Below are positions 33,900-42,311 of a stretch of DNA of 52,791 bases, in pieces. A model generated the notes under the pieces. It ran no database searches. It was given only the letters and a program-made list of their open reading frames with translations, and had not been told where the DNA came from. Position 1 is the stretch's first letter. Each line of letters opens with the position of its first letter. The DNA is from Candidatus Poribacteria bacterium (GTDB taxonomy: Bacteria; Poribacteria; WGA-4E; WGA-3G), in assembly GCA_003635255.1 (NCBI GenBank), contig PYJC01000074.1:48853-101643 (forward strand). Direction: 5' to 3'. A program made the position numbers and the translations under genes.

Positions 33900-35456
33900 C
33901 TAATCCTGTCTCCAATATTGGACGATGACTTGGTCCCCTGTTCGATCGATGATGCCGATACAGGTTGAAACGACTCTACCTGTGCCATCAACGCCGTTTG
34001 CCTCAATACGATAGCCGTGTGAACGGTAGGTTACCCAATCAACAACTTCACCGAACGTTTCAAAGTCAATCTCCTCAAGTTCTGAGAGTTGTGAAATATT
34101 GGTGAATGGATTTCCCTTTATTTCCTCTTCGGTAAAACTCAATACTGGCGCGTCATCTGGCGGGTCTTGTTCGCGGCGCGTGACGATCGCCTGTGCTTTT
34201 TGATGGTCCATCCCCGGTAGCAGTGCTAAGATTTCAGCAGGCGCAGTGTTTATGTTAATGAGCCCGTTTCGGGTTTCTCCATCTTTAAGGGTTATTTTAT
34301 CAACGATACCGATGAATTCTTGCTGCGTTAACATTGTGACATCTTTAATAGCATCTATGTTCTGAAAAAGTCCTTGTGAATCCCGATGGTCAACAATACG
34401 TTGGGCAATACCTTGATCAATACCGTTCAGGGATTCCAAGGTTTCAACGTCAGCGGTGTTGATATTAATCTGCCCGTCTCCACCTTGTTGTTGTGGGTTG
34501 TTTGTTTCTTCACTTTCCTGGTTTTCTTGATTTCCGCCGGAATCTTCAGTCGTGATTTGGTTTCGGATATTGTTGAAAAGTTCATCAGAGACGGCTTGTA
34601 CATCTATGAGTGCAGAAAATCCGTCAAATTCACGTTGCTGGATAAGCGATTCCGCTTCAGCTTGTGAGAAAACAGGTTGCCCCCCACCTTGACTGGGTTG
34701 GGTTTCAATTTGTGTCAACTGCTCTGCATCTGCCGTATTGACATTTACAAGTGCTTCTCCATCCGGATCTGTGCTTGCATCCAGTGAATATATGGTTGCT
34801 AAATCCACAAGCCCGGGTTGTGCGTCTGCTGATGTGCTCTGCAGAGCCGTTGAAGGATCGGGAGCTATGCTCGTAGACGTGCCTTGTGTATTTGTAGTTC
34901 CTTGTGTAAACGCCGCCATTTGTTGGGTCCCGTAAAGGAGTTCAGATGTCATCCCCGCCACTCTGGCGAGATCTCGAACAGTACGGTAAGGTTGTCCGTC
35001 TACGATTGTGTTAGCGAGTTCCTCCGTCTGTGCGTCGTCGGGTGAAGCCCCCACCTGCGCCAGCAAATTACTGATGAGTCCAGCATCGGCGGTATTGATA
35101 TTAACCTTTGATGCCTCATCCGTGACTGTCACTTGATAGTTCAAGAAATTTCCGAGCTGAACGCCATCTTCAACTTGCCCTGCGATAGGCTCTGCCCAAC
35201 TTTCACCGGACGAATCAAAAGGGGTCTGGTCTGTTTGCATAACAGCGAGTGTCCACTCAAACCCTGCCTTTGCGGCGTAGTGATACTTTGCCCTATCCAA
35301 GAAATTGCGTTGGGTGCGCTGTTCTATATGGATCGAATAGAGCAGTTGTGTCGCCAAAATAGAGAGAATCGTGAGTATCCAAAGGGTTGAAACGAGGGAT
35401 AATCCCGTCTGTTCCTTGTGAAATGGATAGGTAAACCGCTTTGTGAATAACATCAT
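33900..35456 (-). CDS. gspK: GspK-like minor pseudopilin with expanded helix-hairpin-helix region
   Basis: GspK caps the T2SS pseudopilus tip together with GspI and GspJ. This 518-residue protein has the prepilin-type start (EQTG before LSLVSTLWILTILSILATQ) without Glu5, as is normal for GspK. It then carries four segments of the form V-N-[IV]-N-T-A-D/P (VNINTADAGLISNLL, VNVNTADAEQLTQIE, ININTADVETLESLNGI, ININTAPAEILALLPGM). Each heads a ComEA/GspK-type helix-hairpin-helix. Ordinary GspK is about 320 residues with one or two such units. Low-complexity Gln/Asn/Glu linkers lie between the units. It starts 12 bases after the gspJ stop. The core assignment is good; the extra modules are unusual. 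Confidence 0.82.
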   Translation of the reverse strand: MMLFTKRFTYPFHKEQTGLSLVSTLWILTILSILATQLLYSIHIEQRTQRNFLDRAKYHYAAKAGFEWTLAVMQTDQTPFDSSGESWAEPIAGQVEDGVQLGNFLNYQVTVTDEASKVNINTADAGLISNLLAQVGASPDDAQTEELANTIVDGQPYRTVRDLARVAGMTSELLYGTQQMAAFTQGTTNTQGTSTSIAPDPSTALQSTSADAQPGLVDLATIYSLDASTDPDGEALVNVNTADAEQLTQIETQPSQGGGQPVFSQAEAESLIQQREFDGFSALIDVQAVSDELFNNIRNQITTEDSGGNQENQESEETNNPQQQGGDGQININTADVETLESLNGIDQGIAQRIVDHRDSQGLFQNIDAIKDVTMLTQQEFIGIVDKITLKDGETRNGLININTAPAEILALLPGMDHQKAQAIVTRREQDPPDDAPVLSFTEEEIKGNPFTNISQLSELEEIDFETFGEVVDWVTYRSHGYRIEANGVDGTGRVVSTCIGIIDRTGDQVIVQYWRQD

Positions 35457-35468
35457 CTATTGACTCTC

Positions 35469-36386
35469 TTAAGGGGCACCTTGCGCACCTTCACCAGCGG
35501 TTGCACTTGCGGGGAGATACACCATCGTTGATTGTGTCATACTGTTTGGCTGCAACACAGGTTGATTTTGGGGCGCAAACTGTGTCGTATCTGTACGCAC
35601 GGTTCTCTGTGATTCGCCTTGGACAGTTATTAGGATTTGTACAGCACTTGGAATACTTTCAGGGTCGTCCCAAGAGTCGTTCCACACCTCTGCTTGTCCA
35701 TCAAAATACTGTAGATCGAAATTAGCAAGCCCTGTGATAAGCGTTGCGACATCAACGTAAATGGGTTCCCCATTCTCGTCTGTCTCTGGGACGGCTCCGC
35801 CTTGTAAGAAGGGGCCGATAACAACTTCTGGATCAAGGGTTGTGGTTGTAAGGCGAAAGAGCGCGTATCTACTATTCTCTTCGCCACTTGTATCTTCGGT
35901 AAAAGTGCCTTGGGAATTACCCGAATCCAGAATGGATTCACCGGGTGGCGGCTCTGCAGCGACAAAGTACGCCACACGTTGAACGTCGCTTAAGAGCGGC
36001 AAGGGAACTTGTAAAGCATTTTGAGATTGGAAACTTGACAGCTGCTCCAGAAAAGGATCAGGATCTGTCCGCACGAGTGTGACAAAACTGAGCATATCTC
36101 TATCGCCGAATTGGCTGGGGCCATCTTGCGTGTACAGAGCAAGTTCGGGTTCTTGCGGTGAAACTTGCATGTTTCCCAAGTCCGTTACAAGGCGATCCAT
36201 AGCGAAACGACACCTTTGCGCAGCTAACACTTTTTCTTCCGTTTTCTGGTAGGCATCGACAGCCGTCTTGAAAGCAAAGTACGCCGACCCTCCGATAATA
36301 ACGAGGATGCTAACTGCCATAAGCATTTCAATGAGTGTCAAGCCACTCTCACGGGTTGCCTGAGCGGATATTTTTTCAATCTTCAT
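35469..36386 (-). CDS. gspJ: GspJ-like minor pseudopilin
   Basis: A 305-residue prepilin-like protein: leader ending RESG, then mature LTLIEMLMAVSILVIIGGSAYFAF with Glu5 and a hydrophobic N-terminal helix. The following helix (AAQRCRFAMDRLVTDLGNM) and beta-rich head with LLSDVQRVAYFVA and SRYALFRLTTT are typical of GspJ. It is longer than the common 200 residues because of a Gln/Pro-rich tail. Position between gspI and gspK supports the call. The ribosome site is weak, suggesting translational coupling in the operon. Confidence 0.8.
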   Translation of the reverse strand: MKIEKISAQATRESGLTLIEMLMAVSILVIIGGSAYFAFKTAVDAYQKTEEKVLAAQRCRFAMDRLVTDLGNMQVSPQEPELALYTQDGPSQFGDRDMLSFVTLVRTDPDPFLEQLSSFQSQNALQVPLPLLSDVQRVAYFVAAEPPPGESILDSGNSQGTFTEDTSGEENSRYALFRLTTTTLDPEVVIGPFLQGGAVPETDENGEPIYVDVATLITGLANFDLQYFDGQAEVWNDSWDDPESIPSAVQILITVQGESQRTVRTDTTQFAPQNQPVLQPNSMTQSTMVYLPASATAGEGAQGAP

Positions 36387-36434
36387 ATCTGCGATGCCTG
36401 TTGAAACGCTGTGGAGTAGTTATCAACCCCCAGG

Positions 36435-36863
36435 TTATTGTCCTTGCTGCGTTTGTGGCTTTTGTCGGTCAGCAACATAGGTGTTCATAGACATAGAACG
36501 TTCCCGATCCCTATGTTGCCATGTGACGGTCACTTGAATCCGCCGAACGTTTTCAACCTCTTCGGATTCTATATCCTCAACGGTAGAACTCCAGCGGTAG
36601 CGTGTGTTGTTACCGAATTCACCCATATCGTCACCGACATCTGGATAGCCGCCCATCTCAATTTCTGCCATCCGAAATTTAAGGAGATAGAGCGCAGTGG
36701 TCGTGTTGTCTGAAAGTGCTTGATTACGTGCAGCGGAGGTAAAGGCGTGCAAAAGCGCAGGGAGTATAGCCGCCAAAATTGCTAACGTTACGAGTATCTC
36801 AACGAGCGTAAAACCGTTTTTTTCTCCTGAGATCGAGTGTTTAATTTGCGGTTTCATAAACAT
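36435..36863 (-). CDS. gspI: GspI-like minor pseudopilin
   Basis: A 142-residue prepilin-like protein with leader ending EKNG, mature FTLVEILVTLAILAAILPALLHAF containing Glu5, and a small head (ALYLLKFRMAEIEMGG) close to GspI. GspI initiates the pseudopilus tip complex with GspJ and GspK. Length matches the family (about 120-140). An in-frame ATG two codons later (36857) is equally possible. It lies 36 bases after gspH and 48 bases before gspJ. Confidence 0.8.
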   Translation of the reverse strand: MFMKPQIKHSISGEKNGFTLVEILVTLAILAAILPALLHAFTSAARNQALSDNTTTALYLLKFRMAEIEMGGYPDVGDDMGEFGNNTRYRWSSTVEDIESEEVENVRRIQVTVTWQHRDRERSMSMNTYVADRQKPQTQQGQ

Positions 36864-36899
36864 AAATAATAATGTTCCCAGCTCGAAACTATATGCAAA

Positions 36900-37601
36900 T
36901 TAATTTACTGAAACTTCAAGACCTAACGTTTGAACTTCTTCAGCGGCGAGTTGTCGCACAATAACGCGACCGCTCGCAGCTTCAACAGAAACAGACATGA
37001 CCTGATGCCGTGTGTTTTGGAGGTACACAAGTGCTTCCTCGGAAGTCGCATTAGGTGAGAAATAGATGTACGCTACGCCCGAATCATTTTGAACAGTACG
37101 TCCGTTGTGGTTCGTCGTCAGTGCAGCTAACGTAACACCTTGCTCCATCAGATAAGGCACCCCTAAAATACCGCTTGCGCGCCCGAGCGTCTCTTGTTGA
37201 ACAGGATTTGTTGTCGCTTGTGGGTTTGCATTTGTATTATTCTGGGTTGCTGTCCCTACTGTAGAATTTCGAGCGGTAAGTGCTGATGCAAGTGGCGTAC
37301 TTGGATTAAACGTTTCACTCGACGCAAGCCAACACCGCTCGTTGTCAATATCAAAGACAACTAAATGTGTCGTTCGATCGGTGATTGCCATATCTCGTGC
37401 GAACGTGAGGAGGTTACGAATTGTATAAGCGGATGCTTTTAATCGACGCGTTGTCGCGAATCCCTTCAGCGTCGGCATAGAGATTGCGGATAATATGCCG
37501 ATAAGCACCAAGACGAGCAGTAATTCCGTGATCGTGAAACCACTTTGCGGTTGAGAAGTAGGCGAGATCGGAAGCCCTCGCCTACCTATCGTTTGCTTCA
37601 C
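36900..37601 (-). CDS. gspH: GspH-like minor pseudopilin
   Basis: A 233-residue prepilin-like protein. The likely start is a GTG at 37601, seven bases after the gspG stop; earlier in-frame ATGs (up to 37718) would overlap gspG and give an implausible leader. The 21-residue leader ends QPQSG and the mature protein begins FTITELLLVLVLIGILSAI with Glu5. The helix FATTRRLKASAYTIRNLLTFARDMAI and beta-rich head match GspH/FimT. There is no good ribosome site, consistent with coupling to gspG. Odd feature: a palindromic repeat (37558-37585) forms part of the leader coding sequence. An Asn/Thr/Gln-rich loop lies near residues 125-145. Confidence 0.78.
   Translation of the reverse strand: MKQTIGRRGLPISPTSQPQSGFTITELLLVLVLIGILSAISMPTLKGFATTRRLKASAYTIRNLLTFARDMAITDRTTHLVVFDIDNERCWLASSETFNPSTPLASALTARNSTVGTATQNNTNANPQATTNPVQQETLGRASGILGVPYLMEQGVTLAALTTNHNGRTVQNDSGVAYIYFSPNATSEEALVYLQNTRHQVMSVSVEAASGRVIVRQLAAEEVQTLGLEVSVN
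37558..37585. repeat. REP-like palindrome inside the gspH leader
   Basis: GTAGGCGAG (37558-37566) and CTCGCCTAC (37577-37585) are perfect 9-bp arms around a 10-base loop. They encode about residues 6-15 of the GspH leader peptide. The stem looks like a dispersed GTAGGCGAG-type palindrome that landed in frame between gspG and the gspH core. Confidence 0.65.
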
Positions 37602-37608
37602 TGTTTTT

Positions 37609-38064
37609 TTAATAGGCTGCGGTTGATTCTTCAACCCAATTGGTGATGTCCGAATCCAGCTCGGTACCCCCAACCTTGCCATCTTTCCCCATGGAATAGA
37701 GATCATATTGGTAGCCATAATGGGTGCCTGGATGGCGATAGACGTATGGGTTACCCCACGGATCTACAAAATTCGGGCTATCAATGTACGGACCGTCCCA
37801 GTTGGGTGGCGCAGGACTTGGTGCCCGCCACAAGGCATTTAATCCCTGTTCGGTTGTTGGGTATTCACCGGTTGCTAAGTTATATTGTTCTAACGCGGTT
37901 TTGATACCGCTAATCTCTGTTTGCGCCTTCGCAACATTTGCTTTCTGCGGGGCATTCATGACCCTTGGCGCGATAACGGCTGCTAAAATCCCTAAGATAA
38001 CAATAACAATCGTCAGTTCAATTAGCGTTAATCCGGATTCATCGGATTTTAGTTGCTTGAACAT
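37609..38064 (-). CDS. gspG: Major pseudopilin GspG
   Basis: GspG builds the T2SS pseudopilus. The 151-residue protein has leader ending SDESG, mature LTLIELTIVIVILGILAAVIAPR with Glu5, and the diagnostic GspG body. That body shows YNLATGEYPTTEQGLNALW, DPWGNPYVYRHPG and the calcium-site loop YSMGKDGKVGGTELDSDITNW. Length matches the family exactly. AGGAG lies 11 bases upstream of the ATG. It follows gspF and precedes gspH. This gene is the firmest evidence that the cluster is a T2SS rather than type IV pili. Confidence 0.95.
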   Translation of the reverse strand: MFKQLKSDESGLTLIELTIVIVILGILAAVIAPRVMNAPQKANVAKAQTEISGIKTALEQYNLATGEYPTTEQGLNALWRAPSPAPPNWDGPYIDSPNFVDPWGNPYVYRHPGTHYGYQYDLYSMGKDGKVGGTELDSDITNWVEESTAAY

Positions 38065-38121
38065 TATAATTTTTCTCCTATATTATTTATTCCATGGTGT
38101 CCCTTAACACCTATAAGCATA

Positions 38122-39348
38122 TTAGCCGCTTAGTAGTTGGTTTGCCTCAAAGATCGGAAGAATCATCGCGACAGCGATAAATCCGATAATCACCCCCATC
38201 AGTAGAATGACAAGCGGACCGATCGAACTTGTTAAGCGTTCGAGGCTCTTTTTAATTTCTACATCATAGTATTCTGAAAGTTTACTGAGCATGTGGACAG
38301 GTTCACCAGACTCCTCACCGACAGCCACCATGTGTGTGACGAATTCAGGAAAATCCTTACTTTTGCTGAGTTCGCGAGAGAGCGTAGAACCTTGCTCAAC
38401 CTCTACTTCTGCTTCGGCGACAACGTTGCTGTACACCCTGTTTCCGATCGTGTCTTTGACGACTTGGAGGGCAGGCAACATACGTACGCCATTTTCCAAA
38501 AGCGTTGCCAGCGTTCGGGTAAAACGGACAATGGCAAACGTGCTGATTATGGGTCCGATAAGTGGTATTTTGAGTTTCAACCGGTCAAACCAGACTTTGC
38601 CGGTTTCGAGCCGGAGATATTGCCTTAGCCCCGCCACACCTAAGATGATGATGAGAAGTCCCACCCACCAGTAGGTTTCAAAGGCATCGGTTGCACCAAT
38701 AAGGATGCGTGTTGGAAGCGGCAATGTGACCCCGAGATCGTTGAACATCGCCGTGAATTTTGGTATCACAAGAATCATGAGTACAGCTACAGCAGAAATG
38801 CTGAGCGTCAATAGGATAATAGGATAAAAGAGTGCTGAGATAACATCATTTTTTAAAAGCCTTTGACGTTCTGCAAATTCGGCAAGCCGTTCGAGGACTA
38901 AACCGAGTACACCGCCACTCTCTCCGGCTTTTACCATATTAACGTAGAGGTCGGAAAATGCCTTCGGGTGTTGTGTCAGCGCGTCGTTAAAAGTTGCGCC
39001 GTGTTCGACATCATATTTCACTTGTGAGACGATACGGTTGAGTGCCGGATTCTGGATCTGCCCGAGGGTGACCTCCAAGGCACGAGGTAGCGGGACATGT
39101 GCGTTCACCAACGTCGCTAATTGATATGTGAAGAACTCAACGTCTGCTGCTTTAAAGCCGCCGCCACCGATTTTAAGCCATTTGCGGACATCGCTCGATG
39201 CGTCGTCCTCCGCTTCCTCAACAATGTTCGTGGGCCAATAACCCATCTGTCTTAACCGGGAAATGAGTTCGGCTTTAGAATCAGCCTCCAGCGTATTTTT
39301 TACGCTGCCACCGCCATGCGTAAGTGCTTCATATCGGAATAACGGCAC
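38122..39348 (-). CDS. gspF: T2SS inner-membrane platform protein GspF
   Basis: GspF is the polytopic platform contacted by GspE. The 408-residue protein has two GspF domains: one with VEFFTYQLATLVNAHVPLPRAL and YPIILLTLSISAVAVLMILVIPKF, and a second with IVRFTRTLATLLENGVRMLPAL and the terminal LVILLMGVIIGFIAVAMILPIF. Three to four membrane segments are visible. The chosen GTG at 39348 gives the family start (V/M)PLFRYEALT and has GGAGG eight bases upstream; the frame extends to a TTG at 39381. It is preceded by a secreted-protein gene (39389-40177) inserted between gspE and gspF. Confidence 0.94.
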   Translation of the reverse strand: MPLFRYEALTHGGGSVKNTLEADSKAELISRLRQMGYWPTNIVEEAEDDASSDVRKWLKIGGGGFKAADVEFFTYQLATLVNAHVPLPRALEVTLGQIQNPALNRIVSQVKYDVEHGATFNDALTQHPKAFSDLYVNMVKAGESGGVLGLVLERLAEFAERQRLLKNDVISALFYPIILLTLSISAVAVLMILVIPKFTAMFNDLGVTLPLPTRILIGATDAFETYWWVGLLIIILGVAGLRQYLRLETGKVWFDRLKLKIPLIGPIISTFAIVRFTRTLATLLENGVRMLPALQVVKDTIGNRVYSNVVAEAEVEVEQGSTLSRELSKSKDFPEFVTHMVAVGEESGEPVHMLSKLSEYYDVEIKKSLERLTSSIGPLVILLMGVIIGFIAVAMILPIFEANQLLSG

Positions 39349-39388
39349 GATCAATCCCTCCGTCACAATATAGAACCGCAAGTATACA

Positions 39389-40177
39389 CTAAAAACGCTT
39401 TAGACTGCCCCACATTGTTGCAAGCTTTGCTCTGGGTGTTACTGAGAACGTATGCCTGTCCGGGATACTGTCGCCGGTGATTACAACATTGTCAAATCTT
39501 GCTGTTTGATTTGAGAGCCCCAAACCCGCTGCGCCTGTCAAAAAGTCTTGGAGCCCGTTCAGCTGCAATGCTGGCAATTCCCGCCCCTGTTCGGCTGCAT
39601 GCTCCTTTCTGAGAGCATCAAAGCGTAGGAAACTGTGGCGGTCCGGAAGTTGGATAGGTCCAATAAACTGCCTTCCGTTAATCCAAAAGTTTAGGATATT
39701 TTCTTTAACGTCCAGTTTCAGTTTCGACCATTCGTTCAATTTCAAAAATCGCTGGCGTTTGCTATGTGAAAATAAGAACGTATTTGGGTCCTGAAGATTG
39801 CCAGCAGCAAACTGAACTTCGGAGATGTTGTCAACAAATGGCAAATCGCCGATGAGACACCATACGAACCAACTCCCTTTGATTCGAGCGGCAACAACAA
39901 TATTGCTGGGCCCTCGATTATCAAGCGGTTTGACATCAAATTCAATGGTGTAATCTCGCCATGTTTCATCACCGATTGTCAGCAAACGGGTCCAGCCGTT
40001 AGGACTGACTGCATGAAGCTCGCCGTCAACAATTTCCCAAGATCCGGGTAGCGCATCACCCATAAGGAGTTCCTTCCATTCATCCAACTTTCCGTTATCA
40101 AAATCCACCAGAAACGTCCCTGCGCCTGCTGAGAGGGTAAAGAGTAAAACGATGCTTCCTATTATTGCCAACTTCAT
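39389..40177 (-). CDS. Secreted DUF1080/LamG-like protein with C-terminal W motif, inside the T2SS operon
   Basis: A 262-residue protein with a signal peptide (MKLAIIGSIVLLFTLSAGA) and a concanavalin-like jelly roll. The fold is shown by FLVDFDNGKLDEWKELLMG, GSWEIVDGELHAVSPNGW, WRDYTIEFDVKPLDNRGPS, NEWSKLKLDVKENILNFWI and RFDNVVITGDS. This is the DUF1080-like exported type. It ends AKLATMWGSLKRF, the motif shared with proteins ending at 22455, 25050 and 26591. It lies 40 bases after gspE and 40 bases before gspF on the same strand, so it is almost certainly co-transcribed with the secretion machinery. It is not a known T2SS component. Likely roles are a dedicated substrate or an accessory factor (inference). 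Confidence 0.82.
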   Translation of the reverse strand: MKLAIIGSIVLLFTLSAGAGTFLVDFDNGKLDEWKELLMGDALPGSWEIVDGELHAVSPNGWTRLLTIGDETWRDYTIEFDVKPLDNRGPSNIVVAARIKGSWFVWCLIGDLPFVDNISEVQFAAGNLQDPNTFLFSHSKRQRFLKLNEWSKLKLDVKENILNFWINGRQFIGPIQLPDRHSFLRFDALRKEHAAEQGRELPALQLNGLQDFLTGAAGLGLSNQTARFDNVVITGDSIPDRHTFSVTPRAKLATMWGSLKRF

Positions 40178-40217
40178 AATTAATGATTCTCTACTTGCAT
40201 AGAAGACTTAGACGCGT

Positions 40218-42017
40218 TTAGGCAACAACTTCTCCAAAATCAAATTCATCTTCCTGCGTTAACCGGATGACTTCATCAACAGTTGTCAACCCGGCAGTAA
40301 CTTTACGCCAACCGTCTTCACGTAAACCTTTCATCCCCAATTGTACGGCGAGGCGACGAATTTCATTTGTCGATGCCTGTTCAAGTGCCTTTGAACGAAT
40401 TTCATCAGTCATGAACAAAACTTCAAAAATGCCAATTCTCCCCTTGTAACCTCTGCCGCGACACTCCTTGCATCCGCCTCCGACCACCGCCCGCGGAATC
40501 TCAAGATCTTGGGGGATAACGACCTTGTGGCCGTTACCGTTATTACCATTATTACCGTTCCCCATAAGTCCTACCAATTCATCGCGGTCAGGTGAATACA
40601 TTTCACAACACGCTTTGCAAACACGGCGCGCCAGTCTCTGTGCGATGATACCTTCCACCGTAGAAGCGACGAGATACGGTTCAACATTCATATCAATAAG
40701 CCGTGTGATAGCCCCCGGCGCATCATTTGTATGGAGTGTGCTAAAGACAAGGTGGCCCGTCAGTGAAGTATGAACCGCCATTTCTGCGGTTTCGTAGTCG
40801 CGTATCTCACCGACCAAGACTTTATCTGGGTCTTGACGTAAGATATGACGGAGGCCAACGGCGAAGGTGAAATCGATGTCCGAATTCACCTGGATTTGGT
40901 TGATACCCTCCAATTCATACTCAACTGGGTCTTCAAGGGTGATGATTTTAACATCGGGTGAGTTAATCTCTTTCAGACAGGCATAAAGTGATGTTGTTTT
41001 TCCACTACCCGTAGGCCCCGTGGCAAGGATGATGCCGTGTGGTTTGCGGATCATGCGTTGAAAGAGTTGGAGATTGTCTTCGGTTAATCCGAGTTCTGCG
41101 AGCCCGAAATCAATAGACTGCCGGTCAAGGATACGGAGGACAACACTTTCGCCATGAAGCATTGCGACCGTAGGGACAGTGGAAACCCGAAGGTCTATTT
41201 GTCGGTTCCCGACGCTACCGATGCGCCTACTAATTTTTCCATCTTGGGGCCGTCTACGTTCAGCAACATCCATACCAGCCATGATTTTGATACGGGAGGT
41301 GATTGCGGATTGCAAATAGGCAGGCGGTTGGGGTTGATCCTCAAGCACACCGTCAATACGAAATCGGATTTTGAGTTGTGTCGGATAGGGTTCGATATGG
41401 ATATCACTTGCCCCCATCCGGACGGCATCAATAATCATCTGGTCAACGGCGTGGATGACTGTTGGGTCTTGACTGAGGTCTTTCTCATCAATTCCGAAAT
41501 CGTCAATGGTTTCACGTTCAAGGGTCTCAGTTGCGCCGACAGGTCCCTTGATACCAGCACTGAGGAGACTTTCAGCAGTGCGCCCATAGAGCCGGATAAT
41601 TGCCTCATCAATATCTACCTCATCAGCAAGGATCGGGATCACCCGACAGTTTGTGATGAGTTCAATTTCGTCTATGAGAACGACATCCAGGACATCCGCC
41701 ATTGCCACGGTGAGTTCGTCATCGTTTAATTCAATAGGTACAATTTTGCTGCGGTATGCGAACCCCGGGGATACCTTTTCAAGTGTGTCGTCGTCAGGAT
41801 TAATCCCCTCCAATTGGACGAGCGGAGTCCCGGATTCGACACTCTTTGTAGCGAGTGCAAGGAGGTTGGGCGGTACACCGTGTTTAGAAAGCACAGCTGC
41901 TTCGGAGGCACCAGTCTCTTTTATTTCTGCGAGAATGTCCGTATAATCCTGTTCCGAGATGAGAGATGCCTGCCGCATCACCTCAACAACCGAAACCGTA
42001 TTTTGTATCTGTTGCAT
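40218..42017 (-). CDS. gspE: T2SS ATPase GspE
   Basis: GspE powers pseudopilus assembly at the cytoplasmic face. The 599-residue protein has N1E and N2E domains (about 1-170), then the ATPase core. The core shows MIIDAVRMGASDIHIEP, Walker A GPTGSGKTTSLYA, the Asp box ITLEDPVEYELEGINQIQVN, Walker B LRHILRQDPDKVLVGEIRD and the His box LTGHLVFSTLHTND. The tetra-cysteine zinc site typical of GspE/PilB is present as CKACC and, after an Asn/Gly-rich loop (NGNNGNNGNG), CKECRGRGYKGRIGIFE. Length is slightly above the norm because of the N-terminal region and that loop. First gene of the T2SS operon. Confidence 0.95.
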   Translation of the reverse strand: MQQIQNTVSVVEVMRQASLISEQDYTDILAEIKETGASEAAVLSKHGVPPNLLALATKSVESGTPLVQLEGINPDDDTLEKVSPGFAYRSKIVPIELNDDELTVAMADVLDVVLIDEIELITNCRVIPILADEVDIDEAIIRLYGRTAESLLSAGIKGPVGATETLERETIDDFGIDEKDLSQDPTVIHAVDQMIIDAVRMGASDIHIEPYPTQLKIRFRIDGVLEDQPQPPAYLQSAITSRIKIMAGMDVAERRRPQDGKISRRIGSVGNRQIDLRVSTVPTVAMLHGESVVLRILDRQSIDFGLAELGLTEDNLQLFQRMIRKPHGIILATGPTGSGKTTSLYACLKEINSPDVKIITLEDPVEYELEGINQIQVNSDIDFTFAVGLRHILRQDPDKVLVGEIRDYETAEMAVHTSLTGHLVFSTLHTNDAPGAITRLIDMNVEPYLVASTVEGIIAQRLARRVCKACCEMYSPDRDELVGLMGNGNNGNNGNGHKVVIPQDLEIPRAVVGGGCKECRGRGYKGRIGIFEVLFMTDEIRSKALEQASTNEIRRLAVQLGMKGLREDGWRKVTAGLTTVDEVIRLTQEDEFDFGEVVA

Positions 42018-42203
42018 AGCGTAATTGCTCTTTTGGCGGTGGAGGTTTGCTCCCCGCGCGAACGGTAAATTTTGTAATGTTTTTTCGATATTTTATCTTA
42101 TATTTTCTTTACTATTGCCAATTAAGACGCATCAACCACAAATAAGTTTAACAAATTACCGAACAATTTATGTCACACACCCTGTTTAGAAACATTTCAA
42201 CGC

Positions 42204-42233
42204 ATACTATTATAAAATACTTGTTAATAGTAT
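42204..42233. promoter_or_regulatory. AT-rich inverted repeat upstream of gspE
   Basis: ATACTATTA (42204-42212) and TAATAGTAT (42225-42233) are perfect 9-bp arms 12 bases apart, in the 294-base gap between the HEAT-repeat gene and gspE. It could be an operator for the T2SS operon. No consensus-quality promoter was found in this gap by eye. Confidence 0.35.
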
Positions 42234-42311
42234 TAGACGGATAAAACGCCTATTTGTTCGACAAATATGGAGAAAAATTGGTTCTCACTTCTGCAACGTT
42301 TACGTTGGACG

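Noticed and set aside
27412..42017. Type IV pilus rather than T2SS
   Set aside because: GspG with its calcium loop, a GspK, GspH-I-J and a single ATPase are present, and no PilT retraction ATPase is seen. The PilM-like domain alone does not outweigh this.
42294..42308. CAACG-TTTA-CGTTG palindrome next to the HEAT gene stop as a terminator
   Set aside because: The stem is only 5 bp and no U-tract follows on either strand.
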